From NCBI GenBank assembly GCA_017543335.1, contig JAFYGE010000023.1, forward strand, positions 1 through 64,000: DNA of 64,000 nt. Reading direction: 5' to 3'. Under the pieces are notes generated by a model. The model was not told the origin of the DNA, made no database searches, and was given only the letters and a program-made list of their open reading frames with translations. The DNA is from Ruminococcus sp. (GTDB taxonomy: Bacteria; Bacillota; Clostridia; Oscillospirales; Ruminococcaceae). The position numbers were made by a program, and so were the translations under genes. Shown here in pieces: positions 33,010 through 42,141 of the stretch (within the stretch, counting starts at the first letter, position 1; each line of letters begins with the position of its first letter).

Positions 33010-34446
33010 TCAGTCCAGAAGTTTAAGTCCCTCTGCGACTATTTCTCTTTCGTCAAAGTGTATATGTTCCATTCCGGCAAGTATCTGATAATCCTCATGT
33101 CCTTTGCCGGCAAGAACTATTATATCACCTTTTTCTGCAATTTTCAAGGCATAATATATAGCTTCACGTCTGTCTATGACAACATCATAAGGAACTGAAC
33201 TGTCTGAAAGACCTGCGAGGATGTCATTTATGATAGCCTCAGGCTCTTCGTTTCGTGGATTATCGGATGTAACTATAAGTCTGTCCGCATACTTTGCCGC
33301 AGCGACAGCCATTTTCGGACGCTTTGCTGCGTCACGGTTTCCGCCGCATCCGAAAAGACAGATAAGTCTGCCTTCTGTGTACTCCTTTACGCTTCTGAGG
33401 ATATTCTCAATAGCGTCCGGAGTATGAGCATAATCGCAGATAACTGTAAAGTCTCTTCCGGTAGGGATTATCTCACAGCGGCCCTTGACTCCGTTATAGT
33501 TTTCAACTGCTGAAATGATGTCGTCCACAGGCAGACCAGCTTTCAGGCAGACAGCTATGGCTGCCGTAAGGTTTGATACATTGAAAAGTCCGGGCATTCT
33601 TGCCTTTACAAGATGTGATTTATCACCATAGCAGAACCAGAAGCTTGAACCTGTAGAGCGTATCTTTATACCGTCAGCATAGCAGTCAGCATTCTGTTTT
33701 ACGCTGAAACCAGCCTTTTCGCACTTGATCTCGCCAAACAAACGCTTTCCGTACTCATCATCGATATTGCAAAGTGCATAGTCGCAGATATTGAAAAGCA
33801 TCTTTTTAGCCTGATAATAGTCCTCCATGTCCTTATGGTAATCGAGGTGATCCTGAGTGAGATTGGTAAACACGGCTATATCGAACCACGATGTACCTAT
33901 ACGATTCTGGACAAGTCCGAAAGAGCTTACCTCCATAACAACGTACTCACAGCCTGCTTTTACCATCTGATCAAGCAGCGACATAAATTCAAAGGTCATA
34001 GGAGTGGTATTGTTTGTATGGAACACCTCATCGCCTATCTCGTTCTGTATAGTTCCGACAAGTCCTGTTTTATGTCCTGTTGACATGAGGATATGCTTTA
34101 TTACATTTGTGATAGTAGTCTTACCGTTTGTACCGGTAACACCTATCATTTTAAGCTTTTTCTCAGGATGTCCGAACCATGCCGCACAAAGCTGACCGTA
34201 AAACTTACGTGAGTTATCAGTTATTATCTGCTTGTCTCCGAGTCCGAGATCATACTCGCATACTACTGCTGCTGCCCCTTTTTCGAGCATTTCAGCTGCC
34301 GCAGTATGTCCGTCGAAGCTTCCGCCTTTTACGCAGACGAAAATACAGTCTTCAACGACTTTTCTTGTATCATCAGTTACAGTGCTTATCTCTATATTAC
34401 CGAGTTTTGTCTCTGCAATACTGTCTATCAGCTCATATAATTTCAT
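33010..34446 (-). CDS. murE: UDP-MurNAc-L-Ala-D-Glu:meso-diaminopimelate ligase
   Basis: 478 residues from the ATG at 34446, chosen because AGGAGG lies eight bases upstream; a frame 13 codons longer exists. The ATP-grasp-like Mur ligase motif GVTGTNGKTTITN is present, and the DNPR motif (TSDNPRNEEP) marks specificity for meso-diaminopimelate rather than lysine. The carbamylated-lysine region and FGCGGNRDAAKRPKM are conserved. It extends the stem peptide in the cytosol. Confidence 0.96.
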   Translation of the reverse strand: MKLYELIDSIAETKLGNIEISTVTDDTRKVVEDCIFVCVKGGSFDGHTAAAEMLEKGAAAVVCEYDLGLGDKQIITDNSRKFYGQLCAAWFGHPEKKLKMIGVTGTNGKTTITNVIKHILMSTGHKTGLVGTIQNEIGDEVFHTNNTTPMTFEFMSLLDQMVKAGCEYVVMEVSSFGLVQNRIGTSWFDIAVFTNLTQDHLDYHKDMEDYYQAKKMLFNICDYALCNIDDEYGKRLFGEIKCEKAGFSVKQNADCYADGIKIRSTGSSFWFCYGDKSHLVKARMPGLFNVSNLTAAIAVCLKAGLPVDDIISAVENYNGVKGRCEIIPTGRDFTVICDYAHTPDAIENILRSVKEYTEGRLICLFGCGGNRDAAKRPKMAVAAAKYADRLIVTSDNPRNEEPEAIINDILAGLSDSSVPYDVVIDRREAIYYALKIAEKGDIIVLAGKGHEDYQILAGMEHIHFDEREIVAEGLKLLD

Positions 34447-34502
34447 TCTGACCGCCTCCTGTTTTAATTTGCCTCTGACCGTCATAAGTATTGACGGAGG
34501 TA

Positions 34503-36896
34503 TCAGCCTCCGTCCTCATATACTGTAAATTCAAGTTCTATAGTAGTTCCCGGAGGTACTTTTGTACCCGGTTCTGGATTCTGTCCGCTTACATAAGCAT
34601 TCGCTCTTGAAGTGGAAGCACCTACCGTAATGTAATTAAGTCCGCTTGCATAGATCAGATAGTTTGCATTTTCAGGATCATACGATTTAAGATCCGGAAC
34701 TTCTACATAATCCGCAACAGACGGTCCTTTTTCAGTGTAAAGATAAATGAAACCGTCCTTAGATATGAACGAACCTGTAGTTGGCGACTGAGCAACAACT
34801 TCAATTCCGTTTCCGACTATCTTTACGTGTTCCTTATCTATACCCATTCCCTCAAGTGTCTTCTTTGCATCGTCTATCGGACCTTCAAGAAGAGGTACCT
34901 TTATGTCAAGGTCTTTGAGCTCCTCATCGCTGTACTCAGGGCTCATACCCATTTCGTGAAGGACATCTGTGAGTATATCTCTTGCTGTAGGCACTGCAAC
35001 AACTGAACCATAGTACTGGTCAGGACTGTTATCAGGCATATCAGCAAGTACAAGAAGTACAAGCTTAGGATCATCAACAGGTGTAAAGCAAACATATGAA
35101 GCACCGTACTCCTGATCCTCTTCTTTTTCTTCTTCAGCAATATCAACATTGCCGTCCTTTGAAGTTTCCATAAGTCTCTGTGAAGTACCGGACTTACCGC
35201 CTATCTTATAACCCATTATCTTAACGTTACCGCCGTCACTGTCTGTAACAACGTGATAAAGAGCATCTCTCATCTTAGCGGATGTTTCCTCTGAAACGAC
35301 CTGTCTGCGGACTGTTCTTTCGTTTTTGAGCACTACGTTGCCGTACTCATCAACTACTCTGTCAACCACATATGGCTGGAGCAGATAACCGCCGTTTATT
35401 GCTGCACAATATGAAGTTATCATTTCGATAGGAGTAATAGTTTCACCCTGACCGAAAGAACCTACTGCGAGGTTTACATTATTGATCGTGTCTGTGTTGA
35501 AAATATCGCCTCTGCTCTCGGCAGGAAGATCGATACCTGTAGGCTCGCCAAGTCCGAAAGCTTCACAATAGTAGCAGAACATTTCCTGACCAAGATCCTC
35601 GCCTATCTTCATAAACGCAGGGTTACAGGAGTGTGTCAGAGCCTCCTGAAAAGTCTGAGCACCGTGACCGCCTCTTTTATGACATCTTACAGGCTGCTGA
35701 GCTCCTTCAAGTTCAACCGCACCGTCACAAACATATTTCGGAGATTTGAAGTCTATCTTATCCTCTTCCATAGCAGATGCACTGGTCACTACCTTGAATA
35801 CAGAACCCGGCTCATATCTTTCGGAGATGCACTTGTTTCTCCACTGTTTTTCTCTTTCTGCCTTAGAAGCCTTGTTGATCTCATCATCATTTGTCATAGC
35901 CTTGATCTTTTCGGCAGCCTCGGCATCGCTTATCTCGTAAGGCTTATTGAGGTCGAAGCTCGGATATGTTGCCATACCGTATATAGCACCGGTCTGAGCG
36001 TCCATAAGTATCGCACATCCACGGTTCTTTACCTTGTGATTTTCGACCATTTCTTTTAGATGCTTTTCAAGGCTGTACTGAATGTTCATATCTATAGTAA
36101 GATAAACATCATCGCCATTTTTCGGAGCATAGGTCTTTGAGTACTTATATGGAAGCTCGTTTCCGTTTGAGTCCATAGCAGATATTGTCTTACCGTCAAC
36201 ACCTGCAAGATACTCATTATAATAGGACTCTAATCCATAGATACCGTTTCCGTCATCTGTAGTGAAACCGATAACTGAAGCGGCAAGTTCATTCTGAGGG
36301 TAATAACGCTTTGTATCCTCCTGAATATTCAGTGAAACGAGTCCGTACTGATTGAAGAATTCCAGCAATTCATCAGCGACCGGCTTTTCGACCTGTTTCT
36401 GAAGCTCGAACCACTGACTGTCATCTGCCATTGCTTTCTTAACCTTATCCGGTTCTATATCCAGTTTCTGAGAGAGCAGAGTTATTGCATCCTGCTCGAA
36501 TTTATCAGCTGAATCCGGAAGCGGATCGATCTCTTTGCCTTCCTCATCATACTGCGGAGTATATTTACCGCTTGCTTTTTCAGAAGAACGCTTATCGATC
36601 TTAGCCTGAAGCTCTTTTATTTCTTCCTTATACTTGGAAGGATCGAGAAAGACTTTATATACCGATGCACTTTTAGCAAGAGCATTTCCTTTTGCATCGA
36701 AAATAGAGCCTCTGTGTGCTGAAATAGTAATAGAAGCAAAATGCTGGTCGTTAGCCATATCCTGATACTTCTTATTATTCAGCACCGAGATATAGAAGAA
36801 ATTCGCAATGACCGCTCCAAACAGGAACACAAAAACTGCTGTCATAACGATCTTCGTTCTGAATCTCATTGAATTTGAAGGATTATTATTTGCCAT
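34503..36896 (-). CDS. class B penicillin-binding protein with PASTA domains (FtsI/SpoVD type)
   Basis: 797 residues from the ATG at 36896, which has AAAGG upstream; an upstream in-frame extension is non-coding in appearance. One N-terminal helix (about 15-37) is followed by the dimerisation domain with a long insertion, and the transpeptidase with SVFK (Ser365-Lys368), SCN and KSGT motifs. Two C-terminal PASTA domains run from about 650 to 795. It is a septal (or spore cortex) transpeptidase that works with FtsW. A 305-base gap with hairpins separates it from ftsL. Confidence 0.94.
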   Translation of the reverse strand: MANNNPSNSMRFRTKIVMTAVFVFLFGAVIANFFYISVLNNKKYQDMANDQHFASITISAHRGSIFDAKGNALAKSASVYKVFLDPSKYKEEIKELQAKIDKRSSEKASGKYTPQYDEEGKEIDPLPDSADKFEQDAITLLSQKLDIEPDKVKKAMADDSQWFELQKQVEKPVADELLEFFNQYGLVSLNIQEDTKRYYPQNELAASVIGFTTDDGNGIYGLESYYNEYLAGVDGKTISAMDSNGNELPYKYSKTYAPKNGDDVYLTIDMNIQYSLEKHLKEMVENHKVKNRGCAILMDAQTGAIYGMATYPSFDLNKPYEISDAEAAEKIKAMTNDDEINKASKAEREKQWRNKCISERYEPGSVFKVVTSASAMEEDKIDFKSPKYVCDGAVELEGAQQPVRCHKRGGHGAQTFQEALTHSCNPAFMKIGEDLGQEMFCYYCEAFGLGEPTGIDLPAESRGDIFNTDTINNVNLAVGSFGQGETITPIEMITSYCAAINGGYLLQPYVVDRVVDEYGNVVLKNERTVRRQVVSEETSAKMRDALYHVVTDSDGGNVKIMGYKIGGKSGTSQRLMETSKDGNVDIAEEEKEEDQEYGASYVCFTPVDDPKLVLLVLADMPDNSPDQYYGSVVAVPTARDILTDVLHEMGMSPEYSDEELKDLDIKVPLLEGPIDDAKKTLEGMGIDKEHVKIVGNGIEVVAQSPTTGSFISKDGFIYLYTEKGPSVADYVEVPDLKSYDPENANYLIYASGLNYITVGASTSRANAYVSGQNPEPGTKVPPGTTIELEFTVYEDGG

Positions 36897-37201
36897 AAGA
36901 CATCCTTTCTGTGATAAAAATGTATATAAATAGAAATAGGCAGGGATTTTTACTGCCCCGCCTCTGAACACCCATATTTTACGATGTCCTTTTCTCTTGA
37001 TACGACGAAGGATTTCCGCTTCTCAAGCGTGAAACCACTGTCCCGGATCCTTATTTCCGCTCAGGATCCGGGAACCGTGATTCCGGATATTCCGATCACC
37101 CGCTGTATCTCCGTGTTCTACATATAACCTCGGCATTTTTATTTTTCGCCGATAGTGTTCGTTAATTTAACAGGCAGTCCGTTACTATATTTATACTGGT
37201 A
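36897..37201 (-). other. 305-base non-coding gap between ftsL and the PASTA-PBP gene
   Basis: The otherwise compact cluster opens here. The gap holds a perfect 9-bp hairpin CCCGGATCC / GGATCCGGG (37042-37050 with 37064-37072) and a CCGGATATTCCG palindrome-like stretch. No T-run follows, so it is not an ordinary terminator. No gene or consensus promoter was found. Confidence 0.45.
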
Positions 37202-37711
37202 CTACCCTCTGAAATATTCCACGCAATTATCAAAAAAGTTCTTTATTTTTGCTGTGAACCCTTCATCCTGCTTTGGAATAGTAACTACGTCACCGGTCTG
37301 TATTTTAATGTACTTCATCTGTGAGTCATCAAGCTGTTGCATTTTAAGTACATTTACAGCATAGTCTTCGACGTTTTTCGCAGACACCTCGCTGTCGAGT
37401 TCAGACTGCAAGCGGACATTTTCCGCCTCAACTGAATTGAGTTCCTTATTGAGTGACGCAACCTTATTATACATGGTATTACGTCTGTCGAGAGAATATA
37501 TTACCGATCCAAGTATGATCGCCGCAAGTATAGAAATAAGAATTATCTGCATAACAGAACCGCTTCTCGCCTCGGTACGTCTGTACCGGATATTACGTTC
37601 TTCATTGGGTTCTTCGCTATTCTTCTCTTTATTTTCAATAGGACTTTCAGAGTTCGGGTCAACGCTGTCAACATCTTCGTAGTAGTATTCATAACGCTGT
37701 TCAGCCGTCAT
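37202..37711 (-). CDS. FtsL-like septum formation protein
   Basis: 169 residues. A charged cytoplasmic N-terminus (about 1-50) leads to one transmembrane helix (about 53-73) and a periplasmic-side coiled coil (DRRNTMYNKVASLNKELNSVEAENVRLQSELDSEV). This is the layout of FtsL/DivIC proteins that bridge FtsQ and FtsW/PBP. Sequence conservation in the family is low, so the call leans on position between rsmH and ftsI. It overlaps the end of rsmH by 11 bases. Confidence 0.82.
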   Translation of the reverse strand: MTAEQRYEYYYEDVDSVDPNSESPIENKEKNSEEPNEERNIRYRRTEARSGSVMQIILISILAAIILGSVIYSLDRRNTMYNKVASLNKELNSVEAENVRLQSELDSEVSAKNVEDYAVNVLKMQQLDDSQMKYIKIQTGDVVTIPKQDEGFTAKIKNFFDNCVEYFRG

Positions 37712-38642
37712 TCACCGCACTCCTTTCGATGATTCTCAGTTTGGCACTTCTGCTTCTGTTGTTTCTTTCAAGTTCCTTTTCGTTAGCCTCTATTGGCTTT
37801 CTGTTTACAAGTTTTCCCTCTGGTTTACGTCCGCAGACGCACTGAGGAAAATCCGGCGGACATATACATCCTTTGCACCAACCGGCAAATCTCTGTTTTA
37901 CTATACGGTCTTCCAGCGAATGGAAAGTTATAACCGCAAGTCTTCCGCCTGCCTTCAGACTGTAGAAAGCTTGGTCAAGTCCCTGAGACAGATGCTCGAA
38001 CTCGCCGTTGACTGCTATTCTGATTGCCTGAAAGGTCTTTTTGCAGGGATTCTTATCACGTCTTGCCTTCTGAGGGACACTGTCTCTGATTATATCAGCG
38101 AGCTGAAGTGTCGTTTCAATAGGAGCATTTTCTCTCGCACGGACTATATTTCCTGCGATACGGCGTGAAAACTTTTCCTCACCGTACTCAAAGATTATCC
38201 TTGCAAGCTCCTGCTCGGAATATGTATTCACCACATCTGCGGCACTTACGCCCTCTTTGCTCATTCTCATATCGAGAGGAGCATCAACGTGGTAAGAAAA
38301 GCCTCTGCTGCCCTCATCGAGCTGATATGAGGAAACTCCCAGATCCATAAGGATACCGTCCACCATATCGATACCAAGCTCATCCAGAACATATCTCATT
38401 TCTGAGTAATTTCTATGGATGACCTGTGCATTCTTGAACGCCGACAGTCTTTCTGTAGCAACAGCGACAGCATCGGGGTCACGATCAAGAGCAATAAGGC
38501 GACCGTTCTCACCGAGGTGAGATGCGATCAAAGAAGAATGGCCTGCACCTCCGGCTGTACCGTCGACGTAGATACCATCCGGACTTATATTAAGTCCTTC
38601 TATACATTCCGTAGCCAATACAGGAATATGGCTGAATTCCAT
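37701..38642 (-). CDS. rsmH: 16S rRNA (cytosine1402-N4)-methyltransferase
   Basis: 313 residues from the ATG at 38642, which has GGAGAGG six bases upstream; 16 upstream codons in frame have no ribosome site. SAM-binding DGTAGGAGHSSLI, the family signature DGILMDLGVSSYQLDEGSRGFSY, FHSLEDRIVKQRF and a C-terminal KPIEANEKELERNNRSRSAKLR are all present. It methylates C1402 in the decoding centre. Standard second gene of mra/dcw clusters. Confidence 0.97.
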   Translation of the reverse strand: MEFSHIPVLATECIEGLNISPDGIYVDGTAGGAGHSSLIASHLGENGRLIALDRDPDAVAVATERLSAFKNAQVIHRNYSEMRYVLDELGIDMVDGILMDLGVSSYQLDEGSRGFSYHVDAPLDMRMSKEGVSAADVVNTYSEQELARIIFEYGEEKFSRRIAGNIVRARENAPIETTLQLADIIRDSVPQKARRDKNPCKKTFQAIRIAVNGEFEHLSQGLDQAFYSLKAGGRLAVITFHSLEDRIVKQRFAGWCKGCICPPDFPQCVCGRKPEGKLVNRKPIEANEKELERNNRSRSAKLRIIERSAVNDG

Positions 38643-38739
38643 TAAAACCTCTCCTTGTCTCCGGGCCTGCAGTTTTTTCTGTAAGCACACCAGAGTATAA
38701 AATTCCGGAGTCTGAACTTTTCAGTTTACAGACTCACTA

Positions 38740-39171
38740 TTAAAGCGAAAGGTCAGCAAGAGCAGCATTAATATCGTCCAAGGACATATTGCTGCTGAAT
38801 TCATCCCAAGTAGCTTTGTTCCAGATCTCGGCTCTGTTTCCAGCTCCGATGACAACGACCTCGCCGTTGATACCGGCGTAATCTCTCAGCTGCTGAGCGA
38901 TGAAGATCCTTCCCTGTTTATCCGGCACCTGTTTATCAGAGCAGGAAAGAAGGAATCTTCTGACGTTGCTTCCGGCTTTACCCGTAACGGATAAAAGCTT
39001 TTCTCTGTAAGATTCAAATTCCTCAGGGGAATAAACGGCGATATAGTGATCGTCGTGTCCTGCACAGAGAAAGAACTCTGGCCCGAGGATGTCACGAAGC
39101 TTATTTGGGAAGCTCATACGACCCTTTTGGTCGATACTCGGATAAAAAGTACCGCATAACGGATCTGCCAT
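38740..39171 (-). CDS. mraZ: transcriptional regulator MraZ
   Basis: 143 residues, two SpoVT-AbrB-like repeats (PSIDQKGRMSFPNKLRDILG and DKQGRIFIAQQLRDYAGI). It forms ring oligomers that bind tandem short repeats upstream of its own operon and repress it. It is the first gene of the leftward cluster. The promoter lies about 95 bases upstream; classical tandem MraZ boxes were looked for and not found convincingly. Confidence 0.95.
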   Translation of the reverse strand: MADPLCGTFYPSIDQKGRMSFPNKLRDILGPEFFLCAGHDDHYIAVYSPEEFESYREKLLSVTGKAGSNVRRFLLSCSDKQVPDKQGRIFIAQQLRDYAGINGEVVVIGAGNRAEIWNKATWDEFSSNMSLDDINAALADLSL

Positions 39172-39486
39172 GACCTTCGCCTCGCTTTCATCAACTCGAT
39201 TAGGATAATTTCACCTGAAAGTGGTAAAATTTACAACTCATCACCTTTTTTTACCCCTACACTAATTTTATCACTATTCACATAATTTAGCAAGATGTAA
39301 TACTGCATAACATAGAGCTGGATTCAGCCCTTGTTTTTGGTGATTTTGTTTAAACTTTAAATTCGAGTTGATAATTAACGAAACAAACGTTTTATAATAT
39401 CGTAAATATATTAACTTGATTTTTACCACTCAGTGCCCAAAACGTTCAAAAAGCGGTATTATTTGTGGGTGATCTCACCCCTGAGA
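39172..39486. other. intergenic region upstream of mraZ
   Basis: AT-rich, with no gene. It contains the mraZ promoter (39265-39293). AGGTGA occurs twice in the mraZ leader about 27 bases apart, and a GGGTGATCTCACCC palindrome lies at 39467-39480. The function of the palindrome is not evident. Confidence 0.5.
39265..39293 (-). promoter_or_regulatory. SigA-type promoter of the mra/dcw cluster
   Basis: Minus strand: TTGCTA (39293-39288), 17-bp spacer, TAAAAT (39270-39265). Confidence 0.6.
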
Positions 39487-39550
39487 CAGAAAAATCGAAA
39501 AGTCTCCGGATGCAATTATAGTTAAAGTGTTATCGCTCCAAAGACTTTTC
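39487..39550 (-). terminator. terminator of the SpoIID-like gene
   Basis: GAAAAGTCT / AGACTTTTC perfect 9-bp arms (39497-39505 with 39542-39550) around a 36-base loop, with a TTTTTC exit on the minus strand, 25 bases after the stop. Confidence 0.6.
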
Positions 39551-39573
39551 TTTTTGTTCTTTTATCTCTATCT

Positions 39574-41049
39574 TTATTCTTCAGCAGTTGAAGTCTCATC
39601 TTCTACTGGCTCTGTAGTTATCATTATCGGTTCTGTCACGGATTCAGAAGCCGCCTCGGTATTTGAATTTTCAGCCTTAGCTTCCTCGTAATCCTCGATG
39701 AAATCGTTTTCATCAGTCCACTCCGGCTCATAAATAGTCTCTGTCTTTGCCTCAGCGGTCGGAGTGAAGCTTACATTGAATTTAGGAGACTTTATTCCCA
39801 TTGACAATGAGAAATTATATCCCTTTACCCACATCTGACCGTCTATGCATACATCTGTAACATAGCCTGTTTCCTCAGAATACAAAGGCTGTATCCAGTT
39901 GGAAGGGTCATCTGAGAGCTTTACGCCGAAACGTGACTCGATACGTCTCTTCATATCGGCAGAGCTTACATATGTTACCGTTCCGAAGTGTGGGTCATAA
40001 GCACCGTCCCAGTCGCTTGGAACGCTTCTGAGGTACGGTACATCCTGATAGAAGATCTCATAGCAGTTAGCAGAGCAGCCTCCGCATGAAGCTGAGAACA
40101 TTGTAAGTGCGTAATCCTCGTCATAGAACAGTGCTTCACCAAGAACCTCCTGACAAGCATCTATTACTATCTGAGGCGGATTAGCCTTTGGTCTGAGGTC
40201 GTTCACGTCGTCACCGTTGAACTTTATATATGTATAAGCTGCAACAGCCTGTGCCTTTATAGCCTCATAGGACATACTGCCGCCAACTTCGTTGAAAACG
40301 ATCTGAGAGAGCAATTCAAGAGTTGAACAATCAACAGGCTCATGATTTATAGTAAGCACCTCATCATCTGTTGAGTTAGTATTGACAAGATAAGTTCCCG
40401 GATAATAGTGGAACAAGATATCCTGATAAGTCCAGCCGCTGTATGTAGCATAAAGGTTAGCACCGTTCTGGCTCATTCCGACACCGTGTCCCCAGCCATA
40501 TGTAACGAAAGCAAAATCTCCCGGACTTGCAGTTGCATATACTTCTCTTGCAGGAGGAACATATCCCACAGGCTTGCCTGAGAGATAGAGCTCTACCGCA
40601 GTAGGCTCGGCATTTCTGGATTTTCTTGTCAAAGACGGAGACTTCTTCTTTATAGCTTTTCGTCTCTCGACCATTGCTTTTACTTCTTCTTCAGTAAGCT
40701 CATGTTTTTCAGCTTTACCATTTGAACCGCCTATAGCCTGGAGCATTTCCGGAGTTGTTATCTCATAGCTTACAAGAGACATACTCGCATCATACTCCGA
40801 TATATCAGTCTTTACCCAGTTGATATCTTCTTTTGTTTCCTCTTCGGGAACATCAGTATCAGTGGTATCTTCTGTAGTTTCGGTAGTTTCAGAAGTTTCT
40901 GCTTCAGAAGAAGTACTCTCTGAGGTAACAGCAGTTGTAGTCTCTGAATCAGGTGTTTCAGCATATCCGACGGCAGAAACCGAACCTGCTACAGCGAGCA
41001 CACTTGAAATGATTGCAGCTGTACTCCTCATCGTTGTTTTTCTTTTCAT
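39574..41049 (-). CDS. secreted SpoIID/LytB-like protein with permuted motif order
   Basis: 491 residues. A signal peptide (about 1-30) is followed by a Thr/Glu/Ser-rich linker (about 31-75) and a helical stretch. GWGHGVGMSQNGA with DILFHYYPGT (185-219) comes next, and then SQIVFNEVGG with YEAIKAQAVAAYTYI (261-275), SASCGG and DVPYLRSVPSDWD. In SpoIID the EALKAQA block (with catalytic Glu) comes first and GHGVGMSQ-GA near the end, so this domain looks circularly permuted. SpoIID-type enzymes are lytic transglycosylases acting on denuded glycan. A Thr/Glu-rich tail ends the protein. The neighbours are sortases, suggesting wall remodelling. A small ACCGG/CCGGT hairpin precedes its ribosome site. 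Confidence 0.85.
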   Translation of the reverse strand: MKRKTTMRSTAAIISSVLAVAGSVSAVGYAETPDSETTTAVTSESTSSEAETSETTETTEDTTDTDVPEEETKEDINWVKTDISEYDASMSLVSYEITTPEMLQAIGGSNGKAEKHELTEEEVKAMVERRKAIKKKSPSLTRKSRNAEPTAVELYLSGKPVGYVPPAREVYATASPGDFAFVTYGWGHGVGMSQNGANLYATYSGWTYQDILFHYYPGTYLVNTNSTDDEVLTINHEPVDCSTLELLSQIVFNEVGGSMSYEAIKAQAVAAYTYIKFNGDDVNDLRPKANPPQIVIDACQEVLGEALFYDEDYALTMFSASCGGCSANCYEIFYQDVPYLRSVPSDWDGAYDPHFGTVTYVSSADMKRRIESRFGVKLSDDPSNWIQPLYSEETGYVTDVCIDGQMWVKGYNFSLSMGIKSPKFNVSFTPTAEAKTETIYEPEWTDENDFIEDYEEAKAENSNTEAASESVTEPIMITTEPVEDETSTAEE

Positions 41050-41100
41050 AAAATAACTCCTTTTACCGGTTTTTGCCGGTCATGGTCTTATTTATGCAGA

Positions 41101-42081
41101 TCATTCCGCTGCTGTTGCAGCAGCAGTAGTAATAGTTTCAGCAGAAGTTGTCTCAGGCTGAGGTTCATGAGCTTTCTTCCACTCTTCTGTACGTGTGATA
41201 GTTGACATATCTCCAACTTTTTCGCCGTCACGCAGCTTTCTTGCGACAACGAGGAATCTTGAATTATCCTCGTTAGCATAGCAGGTAGAAAGAGTCACGA
41301 GCTGATCTCCGTACTGAACATCAACTCCAGTATCGACCATAGCATCACGCTTGCATCGTGCAACATATGCATCGTAATCTTCCTTTGTATCGAGCTCTTC
41401 CATCTCCCAGTAAACGAAATCAGTTGAAGCGTAACTGCCGCTGGTTATAAGGAAGGCAAAAATAACGTAGTCATAATCTTTATAGTTGGAGCTGAGACGA
41501 ATAAACGGACTCTGGTCATAGAAGCTGTAATCCTGACGGTATCTTCTGAGTGAACCGAACATGGTATTATTAGCCATATTATGACCGTAGATCACGATAT
41601 TTTCTGAATGTTCGTCCTCATTCTCTCCGAAAACGTCTCTGTAATCCATGAACAGAGAACCGCATCTGAACGAGCTTCCGTCAAGGTCATGATCGAGGTA
41701 GTAGGAATCAGGAATGTAATACTCCGGACCGTAGAACGGTGTATTTTCCTGTATTTCGCCCGGATCAAGGACAACAGGATAGTCGACATCGGTATCGTCT
41801 ATGCTTATCCAGCCTATTATATCAGGATTTATTTTCAGAAGCGACTTTGCTCTTTCTTTTATGCCGGTATTAGACGGTGCATAAGGTATCTTATCGGTCC
41901 AGCCAGCCGGCATACTTATTTTTCCGGCATTCGGATCAGTAGTAGGCTGTGTAGTCGCTAATACCTCGCTCACAGTGGAGACCTTATTATCGTCATTGTT
42001 CAGACCATAAACAAGTACTCCAAGTCCGGCTGCAACAGCAAAAGCACAGCAAGCTGCTCCGATCTTTATTGATTTTTTCAT
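41101..42081 (-). CDS. class B sortase
   Basis: 326 residues. An N-terminal membrane anchor (about 5-27) is followed by the sortase barrel. Catalytic His167 lies in VIYGHNM, Cys267 in TLSTC, and an Arg in NSRFLVVAR. The WISIDDTDVDYPVVL and insert-helix features match class B. It anchors surface proteins carrying a sorting signal to the cell wall. In ruminococci sortases attach cellulosome scaffoldins (family knowledge), so a link with the dockerin enzymes in this window is plausible. A Thr-rich low-complexity tail ends the protein. Confidence 0.93.
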   Translation of the reverse strand: MKKSIKIGAACCAFAVAAGLGVLVYGLNNDDNKVSTVSEVLATTQPTTDPNAGKISMPAGWTDKIPYAPSNTGIKERAKSLLKINPDIIGWISIDDTDVDYPVVLDPGEIQENTPFYGPEYYIPDSYYLDHDLDGSSFRCGSLFMDYRDVFGENEDEHSENIVIYGHNMANNTMFGSLRRYRQDYSFYDQSPFIRLSSNYKDYDYVIFAFLITSGSYASTDFVYWEMEELDTKEDYDAYVARCKRDAMVDTGVDVQYGDQLVTLSTCYANEDNSRFLVVARKLRDGEKVGDMSTITRTEEWKKAHEPQPETTSAETITTAAATAAE

Positions 42082-42141
42082 TTATAAGATCATTCCTCTT
42101 TTGCTTCATGCAGAAGCATTAGTATCGGTAACGGCTTTGCA

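Noticed and set aside
39172-39264. MraZ binding boxes upstream of mraZ
   Set aside because: Two AGGTGA copies are present, but the regular 10-base tandem spacing expected of MraZ boxes is missing.
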